Origin: an uncultured Muribaculaceae bacterium
Lineage (GTDB): Bacteria; Bacteroidota; Bacteroidia; Bacteroidales; Muribaculaceae
Assembly: GCA_910584495.1 (NCBI GenBank)
Contig: CAJUAR010000037.1
Location: 1-27,233 of the forward strand
Length of the DNA stretch: 27,233 bases
Direction of reading: 5' to 3'
Shown here: one piece after another, positions 1 through 7,226 of the stretch
Position numbering within the stretch: the first letter of the stretch is position 1
Layout of the letters: each line of letters opens with the position of its first letter
The notes under the pieces: model-generated
Database searches by the model: none
Told to the model about the DNA's origin: nothing
What the model saw: the letters and a program-made list of their open reading frames with translations, nothing else
Made by a program: the position numbers and the translations under genes

Positions 1-37
1 AATTCTACCGTTCCAAAGCCCCCAAAACTGGGTGGTC

Positions 38-51
38 ATGCTCCGGAGCAT
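38..51. repeat. 14-bp perfect palindrome
   Basis: ATGCTCCGGAGCAT reads identically on both strands. It lies 10 bp to the left of the first 13-bp direct-repeat copy. It has no T-run after it, so it is not an obvious terminator. It could be a protein-binding site or the debris of a mobile-element end. Confidence 0.5.
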
Positions 52-60
52 CCACGGCAG

Positions 61-73
61 AAACACATTATGC
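61..73 (+). repeat. 13-bp direct repeat, left copy
   Basis: AAACACATTATGC occurs here and again at 1130-1142, in both cases shortly after a GCAGAA string. The two copies bracket the Imm26-like gene, about 1.07 kb apart. This resembles flanking repeats left by an insertion or recombination event, but two short AT-rich copies can also arise by chance. Confidence 0.4.
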
Positions 74-105
74 GCTGAGCACGAATTATAGAACAAAAGT
101 ACATT

Positions 106-216
106 ATGTATTATGGTATGGAACACAAAGGTGGGCAATTATTTAATCGAAGATTTGAGATTGGACAGCAAAATCTATCGAGGTACAATGTAACACTCGA
201 GGGCTTTATTCCATAA
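106..216 (+). CDS. possible 36-residue peptide upstream of the Imm26-like gene
   Basis: An ATG at 106 opens 36 codons ending in TAA at 214-216, 19 bp before the next ATG at 236. The product begins MYYGMEHKGGQLFNRRF and ends GFIP. The frame stays open further upstream to a TGA at 76-78, so it could also be the surviving C-terminal scrap of a longer gene, for instance a toxin tip partnered with the immunity-like gene. I recognise no domain, signal peptide or membrane segment. The close spacing suggests co-transcription if it is real. Confidence 0.2.
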   Translation: MYYGMEHKGGQLFNRRFEIGQQNLSRYNVTLEGFIP

Positions 217-235
217 CCTTAAAATAATTAAATAA

Positions 236-1063
236 ATGAAACCTCCGATACCTAAACGAGTAGTCGTCAAAATTGGCGATGTCTACTGCGTGGAAATTGA
301 AGGCAAGTACAAAAGTTACTTTCAATACATTGCAGATGACTTTTACCAGCTTAACAGCTGGGTTATCCGTATTTTCTACAAACGATATAAAATTGATGAG
401 AATCCGTCTATTGAAGAAATCATAGACGACAAGGTCGTTTCCTATATCCACACAACCATAGCTGCAGGCGTTAAGCAAGGCTTATGGTATAAAGTGGGAA
501 AAGCACCTGAAATAGGACTGTCAAGTCAAAAAGATATTCTCTTTGGAACCACCACTCATTATGCCCGAACATTAGGAGAACCTGATGTAGATCCGGCGAA
601 TAATTGGGAAATTTGGCATTTGGGAGATCTGGATGCAACTTTTGTTGGCTTTCTTCCTGAAATATACTGGGACAAGATAAATGACGGTGCACTTTGGCCT
701 CCTATAGCTATCTTAAGTATCTTTAAATATGGTTTTTTGACTTGGATTTGGGATTACAATCAATTCAAACATTACCCCCGCCCGGATGCGGAGATTTATC
801 TGAAGAAGTTACAGGATAATGGCGTTTTGACCTACTACCACTTCCTTGGCGAAAACGCCTTGCAGCAGATTGAGGTTGTTGGCAAACGTGTCGTTCTTCT
901 TGATAGCGTTCACCCATCGGAAGATGACTATCATCTCGTCGCTCAACCATTCTCCGACTTCAAGTGGCTACCCTACAACTTCATATCCGAGCAAGAATTC
1001 AAAGCTGCTTGGGAAAACAAAGAATTCATCTTTCCTGAAATCCACCCTAACAAAGACAGATAA
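236..1063 (+). CDS. Imm26-like immunity family protein
   Basis: This is a 275-residue cytosolic protein with no signal peptide or membrane segment. The N-terminal part (residues about 9-90) carries the pattern of Imm26 proteins: a basic start, then KIGDVYCVEIEGKY, a YFQYIADD block, and LNSWVIRIF, followed by a conserved-looking GLWYKVG near residue 84. Imm26 proteins (also annotated immunity 26/phosphotriesterase HocA family) are predicted antidotes to contact-dependent polymorphic toxins. The C-terminal half (about 130-275) is longer than the typical single-domain member and I do not recognise it. No toxin gene is adjacent in the window, so it would be an orphan immunity gene. Its codons are AT-richer than the neighbourhood and short repeats flank it, which fits horizontal acquisition. 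The only plausible start is the ATG at 236, after an A-rich leader. The assignment rests on motif memory, not on a search. Confidence 0.6.
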   Translation: MKPPIPKRVVVKIGDVYCVEIEGKYKSYFQYIADDFYQLNSWVIRIFYKRYKIDENPSIEEIIDDKVVSYIHTTIAAGVKQGLWYKVGKAPEIGLSSQKDILFGTTTHYARTLGEPDVDPANNWEIWHLGDLDATFVGFLPEIYWDKINDGALWPPIAILSIFKYGFLTWIWDYNQFKHYPRPDAEIYLKKLQDNGVLTYYHFLGENALQQIEVVGKRVVLLDSVHPSEDDYHLVAQPFSDFKWLPYNFISEQEFKAAWENKEFIFPEIHPNKDR

Positions 1064-1087
1064 AACTGTCAAATAATGATAACGGCA

Positions 1088-1112
1088 CTTTTTTGCATAT
1101 CAAGCAAAAAAG
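1088..1112. repeat. AT-rich inverted repeat after the Imm26-like gene
   Basis: CTTTTTTGC and GCAAAAAAG form a perfect 9-bp stem around a 7-nt loop, 24 nt past the stop codon at 1061-1063. The U-rich part is inside the stem and not after it, so this is not a classical intrinsic terminator, but it may end or stabilise the 3' end of the transcript. Confidence 0.4.
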
Positions 1113-1129
1113 CATAAACTTGCAGAAGA

Positions 1130-1142
1130 AAACACATTATGC
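1130..1142 (+). repeat. 13-bp direct repeat, right copy
   Basis: Second copy of AAACACATTATGC, matching 61-73. It overlaps the left arm of the hairpin at 1137-1154. Confidence 0.4.
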
Positions 1143-1154
1143 CATGTGGCATAA
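1137..1154. repeat. 7-bp hairpin TTATGCC/GGCATAA
   Basis: A perfect 7-bp inverted repeat surrounds a 4-nt ATGT loop. It overlaps the right direct repeat. No T-run follows on either strand, so its role is uncertain. Confidence 0.35.
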
Positions 1155-1217
1155 GGAACGCGTCACTCCATGGCTTCGCGCTCCACGGTTTCAACATTCA
1201 TTTGCGGAGGCTGCAAA

Positions 1218-1243
1218 GGCGGGCAATTTCGCAATTGTCCGCC
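1218..1243 (-). terminator. candidate hairpin terminator of the DUF4136 lipoprotein gene
   Basis: Read on the minus strand, an 11-bp GC-rich stem (GGCGGACAATT paired with AATTGCCCGCC, one G:U pair) closes over a GCGA tetraloop. It begins 27 nt after the stop codon of the lipoprotein gene. Only three T residues follow, so termination may be weak, but stem stability and position fit a 3' end. Confidence 0.5.
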
Positions 1244-1270
1244 GCATAATATATAGCTATGGTTGAGAAA

Positions 1271-1885
1271 TCACTTTTTTGCCGCGTACTGCGGAAGGAA
1301 AGGCACTGGGAAGCGAGAGAAGAGCGTTTGCACCGCTTCGGCAATGCCTTTGAGGTTGCGGAACTGACTTTGTCCGTTTTCGAGGATTGTGGCCACCGAG
1401 GCCGAATATAGCGCGGTCTTGGTGTCGATGTTGACAATGTCCATGGTCAGAACGCCTTCCTTATATATTCCGGTGATTACCTGCGCATTGGACAGATATG
1501 TGTTCCAGTAGTTGTAGCGAGGATAGATGAAATATGGATAATAGCCGTTGTAGTACGGACCGGCATAGGGTGTGTAGCCCGGCGGCAGAAGGGGCTCTGT
1601 CTCTATTTGGCGATGGACGGTAAGGCCTATGTTGATGAGCATGGCTGCCTTGGGGTTCTCGGTGAATCCGCGCTCGAGCATCTGCTCGCGTATGGCTGCG
1701 GCAATGTTGTAGTATGTTACCATGGTCATGCCCGGCGGCATGGTGCCGTCGTCGGGGGTGACGATGCGGAAGGTTTTGTAGTCGGCAAGGTCGGCATTGT
1801 TATATATCTCGCTGTTGACGAGCGAAAAAGGGCTGCAACCGACAAGCAGGGTGAGCGAGCAGAATAGTACAAGCAGATGTCTCAT
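1271..1885 (-). CDS. DUF4136-like outer-membrane lipoprotein
   Basis: This is a 204-residue predicted lipoprotein. The N-terminus is a short lipoprotein signal with lipobox LLVGC and acylated Cys17. The mature part starts with the pattern NADLADYKTFRIVTP (residues 30-44), which resembles the opening strand of DUF4136 proteins, and an alpha/beta domain runs to the end. A Tyr/Pro/Gly-rich insert occupies residues about 101-130 and may be a flexible surface loop. The family has no established activity. The ATG at 1885 directly precedes the signal peptide. The gene stands alone on the minus strand, divergent from the small protein/aguA transcript, with a hairpin 27 nt past its stop. The DUF4136 call rests on overall pattern and could be a neighbouring lipoprotein family. 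Confidence 0.7.
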   Translation of the reverse strand: MRHLLVLFCSLTLLVGCSPFSLVNSEIYNNADLADYKTFRIVTPDDGTMPPGMTMVTYYNIAAAIREQMLERGFTENPKAAMLINIGLTVHRQIETEPLLPPGYTPYAGPYYNGYYPYFIYPRYNYWNTYLSNAQVITGIYKEGVLTMDIVNIDTKTALYSASVATILENGQSQFRNLKGIAEAVQTLFSRFPVPFLPQYAAKK

Positions 1886-1963
1886 AGCGCGTAATTGTTG
1901 TTTTATATTCTAACATCGGCAGAGTGACAAATGTTCGGGTTAATCTATTTTAACAGCACATTA

Positions 1964-1995
1964 TTGGCATGCCTCGCAAAATATTCGTATTTTTG
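1964..1995 (+). promoter_or_regulatory. Bacteroidota-type promoter for the small protein/aguA transcript
   Basis: TATTTTTG at 1988-1995 matches the -7 consensus TAnnTTTG, and TTG at 1964-1966 sits 21 bp upstream as a -33-like element. Transcription would begin near 2000. This excludes the upstream ATG at 1969 and places the first usable start at 2041. Confidence 0.55.
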
Positions 1996-2040
1996 GGCCA
2001 AGAAGACATTTGCCTATATCAAAAACGGACACTAACATAC

Positions 2041-2280
2041 ATGGAAGACATCACTAATATCTTTATATCAATCATAAAACAATCGGACAGCATCGACATT
2101 GCCGAATCAGAATTTCGACGCATGCTCGTTGACGACCCCGAGCTCCGCAAGACCTACAAGCAGTACTGTCGCGATGTAGGCTCGTCGGAACGAAGCGGGT
2201 TTCTCGACTTCTGCGAGGAATATATGGAAGGACAGGACGAAGTATGGAACACATTGAGCGATTTCGACAACCAGGAATGA
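2041..2280 (+). CDS. small acidic protein coupled to agmatine deiminase
   Basis: This 79-residue protein starts MEDITNIFISIIKQ and ends TLSDFDNQE. It is acidic, predicted mostly helical, and lacks a signal peptide or membrane segment. I do not recognise a family. The reading frame extends up to an ATG at 1969, but that codon lies upstream of the predicted transcription start, so 2041 is chosen. Its TGA (2278-2280) overlaps the ATG at 2277 of the agmatine deiminase gene as ATGA, which implies translational coupling. A regulatory or stabilising role for the enzyme is possible but is only inferred from position. Confidence 0.65.
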   Translation: MEDITNIFISIIKQSDSIDIAESEFRRMLVDDPELRKTYKQYCRDVGSSERSGFLDFCEEYMEGQDEVWNTLSDFDNQE

Positions 2281-3275
2281 AACCCGAACATCGTTTTCCG
2301 GCCGAATGGGAGGCCGTAGAAGCTGTGTTGGTGGCATGGCCCCACACTGATACCGACTGGGGCTACATGCTCGACCAGGTCCGCGACTGTTATCGCAACC
2401 TTATTGCAGCCATCAGCCGCCATGCCCGCGTGATTGTCGCCGGTCCCGAACGGCCCGACATCGAAGGACAAAATATAGAATGGGCCAAGGTGCCCACAAA
2501 CGACACATGGACACGCGATTACGGGCCGCTGACAGTGTTCGACAACAATGGCAACGCATTGCTGCTCGATTATAAATTCAACGGCTGGGGGCTGAAATTC
2601 GCCGCCGACCGCGACAATCTCGTCACCTCTCGCCTCTGCCGCGACGGCGTGCTGAAGCACCACAGAATCAACTGTCTGAGTTTTGTGCTCGAAGGAGGCT
2701 CCATTGAGACTGACGGCAGGGGGACGGCTATTGTCACTGCCGACTGTCTGCTGTCGCCGAACCGCAACGGCGGCATGAGCAAAGAAGAGATTGAGCGACA
2801 GCTCGTTGAAGATTTGGGCCTCGACCGTCTGCTATGGCTCACCAAAGGAGCCCTCGAGGGCGACGACACCGACGGACACATCGACACCCTGGTGCGCATT
2901 GCCCCGCCGGGCGATATTCTTTTCTATGTGGCCTGCCGCGACGAGAACGACAGCCACCATGCCGAGCTTCAAGCAATGGAGGCAGAACTGCGCACACTGC
3001 GCACAGCTGCCGGCATGCCCTACCGACTTGTTGCCCTGCCCCTGCCGCCGCCCATTTTCGACGAGGACGACGGAACACGTCTGCCGGCAACCTATGCCAA
3101 CTTTTTATTTGTCAACAACGCTGTGCTGGTACCTGTCTATAATGTAGACACCGATGCCGAAGCTCTTGCCACAATTGCCGCCACATTGCCGGACTATGAA
3201 GTGGTGCCCGTCGACTGCCGGGCTCTTATCCGCCAGCACGGCTCACTCCACTGCGCCACGATGCAGCTGCCTTGA
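2277..3275 (+). CDS. aguA: agmatine deiminase
   Basis: This enzyme hydrolyses agmatine to N-carbamoylputrescine and ammonia, the first step of the agmatine route to putrescine. The 332-residue protein shows the peptidyl-arginine-deiminase-fold signatures of the family: FPAEWEAVEAVLVAWPH at the N-terminus, TWTRDYGP (78-84), an EGGSIETDG block (about 139-147), the catalytic DTDGHID with His201 and Asp203, and the nucleophile Cys326 in HGSLHCAT at the C-terminus. Length fits the family (about 330-370). The frame also contains an ATG at 2244, but the start at 2277 gives the normal family N-terminus and a tight ATGA overlap with the preceding gene. The next enzyme of the pathway follows at 3406. 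Confidence 0.93.
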   Translation: MKPEHRFPAEWEAVEAVLVAWPHTDTDWGYMLDQVRDCYRNLIAAISRHARVIVAGPERPDIEGQNIEWAKVPTNDTWTRDYGPLTVFDNNGNALLLDYKFNGWGLKFAADRDNLVTSRLCRDGVLKHHRINCLSFVLEGGSIETDGRGTAIVTADCLLSPNRNGGMSKEEIERQLVEDLGLDRLLWLTKGALEGDDTDGHIDTLVRIAPPGDILFYVACRDENDSHHAELQAMEAELRTLRTAAGMPYRLVALPLPPPIFDEDDGTRLPATYANFLFVNNAVLVPVYNVDTDAEALATIAATLPDYEVVPVDCRALIRQHGSLHCATMQLP

Positions 3276-3339
3276 CTGCCAAATTACATGGGTAAGTAAG
3301 GAGCGAAAATTATTCGGAAATTTTGTGACTCAAAAACGT

Positions 3340-3371
3340 TTTGTTTACATCGTCAATTATTGCTAATTTTG
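3340..3371 (+). promoter_or_regulatory. Bacteroidota-type promoter for aguB
   Basis: TTTG at 3340-3343 and TAATTTTG at 3364-3371 match the -33 and -7 elements with a 20-bp spacer. The -7 box ends 34 bp before the aguB ATG. The amidase can therefore be transcribed independently of aguA. Confidence 0.65.
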
Positions 3372-3405
3372 CAGCGATACGATTTCGACAAATAAGAACA
3401 GAATA

Positions 3406-4293
3406 ATGACAAAGATTCTCCGAACCGGAATAATACAACAGGCCAACACCGCCGACAGCGCCGACAACCGCCGACGGCTGGCAGAAAAAATACTCAACCT
3501 TGCCTCTGAAGGCGCACAACTTGTTGTGCTGCAAGAGCTTCACGACACTCTCTATTTTTGCCAGGAGGAGCATGTCGACTGGTGCTCGCTTGCCGTGCCT
3601 GTTCCCGGCGAAACAACCGAGTTCTACGCCGACATTGCACGACGCGCCGGAGTGGTGCTGGTATGCTCGCTCTTCGAACGTCGCGCACCGGGCCTGTACC
3701 ACAACACGGCCGTGGTGTTCGACACCGACGGCACAATTGCCGGCAAATACCGCAAGATGCACATTCCCGACGACCCGGCCTACTACGAGAAGTTCTATTT
3801 CACACCCGGCGACATGGGTTTTGAACCTGTCAACACATCGCTTGGTCGCCTGGGCATACTTGTATGCTGGGACCAGTGGTATCCCGAAGCTGCGCGCCTA
3901 ATGGCCCTTGCCGGTGCCGAAATTCTGATCTATCCCACCGCAATAGGTTTTGAAAGTTCCGACCCTGTAGACGAACAACAACGCCAGCGGCAGGCATGGA
4001 TCACAATCCAACGCGGCCATGCCATTGCCAACGGTCTGCCGGTGGTGGCCGTAAACCGCGTGGGGCATGAAACCGACAACACCGGCATGACGGCAGGAAT
4101 TACTTTCTGGGGTTCAAGCTTTGTGGCCGGTCCGCAAGGCGAAATTCTGTTCCAGGCTTCGGATTCCGACGAAGAAACCGCGATTATCGACATCGACATG
4201 CTGCGCAGCGAGCATGTGCGACGTTGGTGGCCTTTCCTGCGCGACCGCCGCATAGATGCCTACGCCGATCTGCTCAAACGCTTCCGCGACTGA
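3406..4293 (+). CDS. aguB: N-carbamoylputrescine amidase
   Basis: This carbon-nitrogen hydrolase of the nitrilase superfamily converts N-carbamoylputrescine to putrescine, CO2 and ammonia. The 295-residue protein shows the Glu-Lys-Cys triad: Glu44 in LVVLQELHD, Lys117 in KYRKMHIPDD, and nucleophile Cys154 in LGILVCWDQWYPE. The last block, followed by AGAEILIYPTAIG, is characteristic of the CPA branch. The start at 3406 follows an A-rich leader typical of Bacteroidota and sits just downstream of a well-formed promoter. Placement after aguA completes a two-step agmatine-to-putrescine pathway, which supports substrate assignment over other nitrilase homologues. Confidence 0.93.
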   Translation: MTKILRTGIIQQANTADSADNRRRLAEKILNLASEGAQLVVLQELHDTLYFCQEEHVDWCSLAVPVPGETTEFYADIARRAGVVLVCSLFERRAPGLYHNTAVVFDTDGTIAGKYRKMHIPDDPAYYEKFYFTPGDMGFEPVNTSLGRLGILVCWDQWYPEAARLMALAGAEILIYPTAIGFESSDPVDEQQRQRQAWITIQRGHAIANGLPVVAVNRVGHETDNTGMTAGITFWGSSFVAGPQGEILFQASDSDEETAIIDIDMLRSEHVRRWWPFLRDRRIDAYADLLKRFRD

Positions 4294-4320
4294 GGTCTCC
4301 GGCAATCACAGGTGTAGCAA

Positions 4321-4346
4321 CTTCCGGATATTATTGTAGCCGGAAG
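4321..4346. terminator. weak hairpin between convergent aguB and topB
   Basis: CTTCCGG and CCGGAAG form a perfect 7-bp stem with a 12-nt loop between the ends of two convergent genes. It could act in both directions, but neither side has a T-run, so confidence as a terminator is low. Confidence 0.3.
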
Positions 4347-4376
4347 AATCTGGACCTGCATCATCGGGCCAAGCGG

Positions 4377-6437
4377 TCAAGCTTTTGACCCGAAATTTTT
4401 CTTGACTGCTTTATTGACGGTGCCGGGTGTGGCATCGGCAGGGCAGAGGTCGAAGGGCAAGCGGAAGGTGCAGCCCGAGGCATAGGCACTGCAGCCATAA
4501 GCTGTGCGGCCGCGGACAACATGGCCTTTGCCGCATATGGGGCAGACAATCTGTTCGAGCTTGGTGATGCGCGGTGCGCGTGGTTTTTTGGGCTTGTCGG
4601 CAGCATTGGCCGGTGATTTCGCGGCTGATTTCTTCACGTCATCTCCTTGCTGCTGTGTCTGTATCTGACGATTACTGCTGTCGGTGAGGACGTTGTGGCA
4701 AATGCGCCTTATCATATCGCTGATTTCGGCAATAAAAGCCGAAGGCGAATATGTGCCCTTCTCTATGCGGCGCAGTTTGTTCTCCCAAATACCGGTGAGA
4801 GCCGCCGATTTGAGCAGTTCTTCGTCGATAGTGTCGATAAGGTCGCAACCGGCTTTGGTGGCCACAATGTTTTTGCGCTCACGGACAATGTAGCGGCGTT
4901 TGAAGAGAGTTTCTATGATTGCCGCACGCGTCGACGGACGGCCTATGCCATTGTCCTTCAGAGCCTCGCGCAATTCCTCGGAATCGACCGACTTTCCGGC
5001 CGTTTCCATGGCGCGGAGCAGCGTGCCCTCGGTGAAATATTTTGGTGGTGTCGAAGTCTTCTTGGCCAGAAAAGGCTCGTGAGGACCGCTTTCGCCGGCA
5101 TTGAACACCGGCAAGCAAGCTTCGTCGGTCTTGGCTTCATCGCCCTCCGGTTTCTGCGGCAGCAGAACACGCCATCCGGGTTCGACAATCACCTTGCCGG
5201 TGGCTCGGAATTCGAACTTCCCCACATGCCCTGTGACCGTAGTACCCTCGAAAACGCAGTCAGGGTAGAACACCCCGATAAATCGCATGGCGATGAGGTG
5301 GTAGAGCTTCTTTTCGTCACCCTCTATACCAACAGGCGACTGTCCGGTGGGGATAATGGCGTGGTGGTCCGTTACCTTTGAGTTGTCGAAAATCTTTTTG
5401 TTCTTGGCAATCGGTTTGGCGAGGATGGGAGCCGTAAATTTGGCGTAAGGAGTCATCTTGGCCAGTGTCGGGGCCACTTTGGGATGTATGTCCTCCGACA
5501 GATATGTGGTGTCGACACGCGGATAGGTAGTGAGTTTCTTTTCGTAGAGGCTCTGGATGAGGCGCAGCGTGGTGTCGGCACTCCATCCCCAGCGTTTATT
5601 GCACTCCACCTGCAGCGATGTGAGGTCGAAGAGGCGAGGAGCTGATTCGCGGCCTTTTTTCTTGGCCACATCGTCGACCACAAAGAGTTCGGGACGAATC
5701 TCCTCAACAGCTTCGAGGCCCGGTTCTTCCTTCTCAAAGCGTTCGCCGGTGTGTGTAAAATCGGTGTCGCGGTAGCGGGTGTGCAATTCCCAACTATCCT
5801 TTGGCACGAAATTTTCTATTTCACGCTGACGCTTGACAATGAGGGCCAGAGTGGGTGTCTGTACACGGCCTATGGAGAGCACCTGCCCGGGGCGCGAGTA
5901 TTTGAGGCTGTAGAGACGTGTTGCATTGATGCCAAGAATCCAGTCGCCTATGGCACGCGACATACCGGCATAGAAAAGTTTGTCGAAATCGTCCTGAGGT
6001 TTCAGAGTGTTGAAACCTTCGCGAATTGCCTCGTCGGTGAGCGACGAAATCCACAGACGCTTCACAGGGCAGTTGGCTGCGGCTTTGCGCATCACCCACC
6101 GCTGGATAAGCTCGCCTTCCTGACCGGCATCACCGCAGTTTATAATCTCGTCGGCCTCGCCCATAAGTTTTTCAATCACCTCGAACTGATGCTTTATGCC
6201 GCTGTCGTTGATGAGCTTGATGTCGAATTTTGGAGGCAACATCGGAAGCGCTGTCATTGACCAGTACTTCCATTCGGGCCTGTAGTCGTGGGGCTCGAAA
6301 AGCGTGCAGAGGTGGCCGAAAGTCCACGTAACGCGGTAGTTGCCGCCCTCAAAGTAGCCGTCATGACGCGAAGTTGCCCCCAGGATGGAGGCAATATCGC
6401 GGGCAACGCTCGGTTTCTCGGTGATGCATACAATCAT
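4377..6437 (-). CDS. topB: DNA topoisomerase III (type IA)
   Basis: This is a type IA topoisomerase that relaxes and decatenates DNA through single-strand passage. From the ATG at 6437 it is 686 residues. The TOPRIM domain begins ITEKPSVARDI with catalytic Glu7 and continues to CGDAGQEGE with Asp103 and Glu107. The second acidic position of the DxD pair (105) is Gly. The active-site tyrosine is Tyr305 in KLTTYPRVDT, and SIGRVQTPTLALI (188-200) is a core motif. The C-terminus has a Lys/Ala/Pro-rich linker and a zinc-ribbon-like CPICGKG...CSAYASGC. A GTG at 6441-6443 is an alternative start, but ATG at 6437 puts Glu7 and Asp103 at the E. coli TopB positions. It is the last gene of the dsb-mazG-topB operon, 6 nt after the mazG stop. 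Confidence 0.93.
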   Translation of the reverse strand: MIVCITEKPSVARDIASILGATSRHDGYFEGGNYRVTWTFGHLCTLFEPHDYRPEWKYWSMTALPMLPPKFDIKLINDSGIKHQFEVIEKLMGEADEIINCGDAGQEGELIQRWVMRKAAANCPVKRLWISSLTDEAIREGFNTLKPQDDFDKLFYAGMSRAIGDWILGINATRLYSLKYSRPGQVLSIGRVQTPTLALIVKRQREIENFVPKDSWELHTRYRDTDFTHTGERFEKEEPGLEAVEEIRPELFVVDDVAKKKGRESAPRLFDLTSLQVECNKRWGWSADTTLRLIQSLYEKKLTTYPRVDTTYLSEDIHPKVAPTLAKMTPYAKFTAPILAKPIAKNKKIFDNSKVTDHHAIIPTGQSPVGIEGDEKKLYHLIAMRFIGVFYPDCVFEGTTVTGHVGKFEFRATGKVIVEPGWRVLLPQKPEGDEAKTDEACLPVFNAGESGPHEPFLAKKTSTPPKYFTEGTLLRAMETAGKSVDSEELREALKDNGIGRPSTRAAIIETLFKRRYIVRERKNIVATKAGCDLIDTIDEELLKSAALTGIWENKLRRIEKGTYSPSAFIAEISDMIRRICHNVLTDSSNRQIQTQQQGDDVKKSAAKSPANAADKPKKPRAPRITKLEQIVCPICGKGHVVRGRTAYGCSAYASGCTFRLPFDLCPADATPGTVNKAVKKNFGSKA

Positions 6438-6443
6438 AGGCAC

Positions 6444-7226
6444 TCAGAGTTTTTTTGCTTCGTTCCAGAGAGCGTCCATCTGAGCCAGCGACATATCGCG
6501 CAGAGCAACGCCCTGCTCTTTTGCCTTGGCCTCGATGTAGTTGAAACGTTTTATAAACTTCTGGTTTGTGCGTTCGAGCGCATTCTCGGGGTTTACACCG
6601 TAGAGACGCATGGCATTGACCATGCTGAAGAGCAAGTCGCCGAATTCTTCCTCGATATGTGCGGCATCGCCCTCGGCCACAGCCTCTTTGGCCTCGGCCA
6701 TTTCTTCGTTCACTTTGTCCCACACCTGTTCTTTCTCCTGCCAGTCGAAGCCCACATGAGCGGCCTTTTCCTGCACACGGAAAGCTTTTACCAGAGCCGG
6801 CAGCGCAGCGGGCACGCCGCCGAGCACACTGTGGTTACCGTCTTTCTCTTTGAGCTTTATTTGCTCCCAGTTGTCGGCCACAGCCTCGGCATCGGCAGCC
6901 TTGACCGTGCCGAACACGTGCGGATGGCGGAAAATGAGCTTGTTGTTGAGGCTCTCAGCCACGTCGGCAATGTCGAAGCGGTCGGTTTCAGAAGCTATTT
7001 TGGCATAGAAGAGCACATGGAGGAGAACATCGCCGAGCTCCTTGCGGATGTCGGCCACATCATCGAGCAGCAGAGCCTGGGCAAGCTCAAAAACCTCCTC
7101 AATGGTGTTGGGACGCAGACTCTCGTTGGTCTGCTTGGCATCCCAAGGGCATTTAACCCTCAGGATGTCGAGTGTGTCGAGCAGACGCTCTATCGCTTGA
7201 AGTTGTTCTTGTCGTGTATGAGCCAT
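6444..7226 (-). CDS. mazG: nucleoside triphosphate pyrophosphohydrolase MazG
   Basis: This house-cleaning enzyme hydrolyses (d)NTPs to the monophosphate and pyrophosphate. The 260-residue protein contains two MazG domains. The first has the metal-binding EEVFE (43-47) and ELGD (63-66); the second has EEMAEAKE (174-181) and EEEFGD (192-197). CPWDAKQTNESLRPN near the N-terminus is a family hallmark, and the length matches E. coli MazG. The ATG at 7226 shares its A with the TGA of the upstream dsbD gene (TGATG). A GTG one codon earlier is the less likely start. topB follows within 6 nt, so the two are probably co-translated. Confidence 0.94.
   Translation of the reverse strand: MAHTRQEQLQAIERLLDTLDILRVKCPWDAKQTNESLRPNTIEEVFELAQALLLDDVADIRKELGDVLLHVLFYAKIASETDRFDIADVAESLNNKLIFRHPHVFGTVKAADAEAVADNWEQIKLKEKDGNHSVLGGVPAALPALVKAFRVQEKAAHVGFDWQEKEQVWDKVNEEMAEAKEAVAEGDAAHIEEEFGDLLFSMVNAMRLYGVNPENALERTNQKFIKRFNYIEAKAKEQGVALRDMSLAQMDALWNEAKKL

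Larger units (their letters stand above)
1..235. other. left-edge region without a confident gene
   Basis: This stretch precedes the Imm26-like gene. It holds a 14-bp palindrome at 38-51, one copy of a 13-bp direct repeat at 61-73, and a 36-codon ORF at 106-216. Another frame is open from the left edge (about position 3) to a TAA at 144-146 and could be the end of a truncated upstream gene, but its 47 residues match no family I recognise. The composition is visibly AT-richer than the genes from 2041 onward, as is the Imm26-like gene that follows. No clear TAnnTTTG promoter is visible here. Confidence 0.4.

Noticed and set aside
1969..2040. 24-residue N-terminal extension of the small protein before aguA
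   Set aside because: The consensus -7 box at 1988-1995 lies inside the extension, so the ATG at 1969 would not be on the transcript.
4647..5381. 244-codon plus-strand ORF inside topB
   Set aside because: It is antisense to a region of TopB that includes core and C-terminal motifs, and has no domain of its own.
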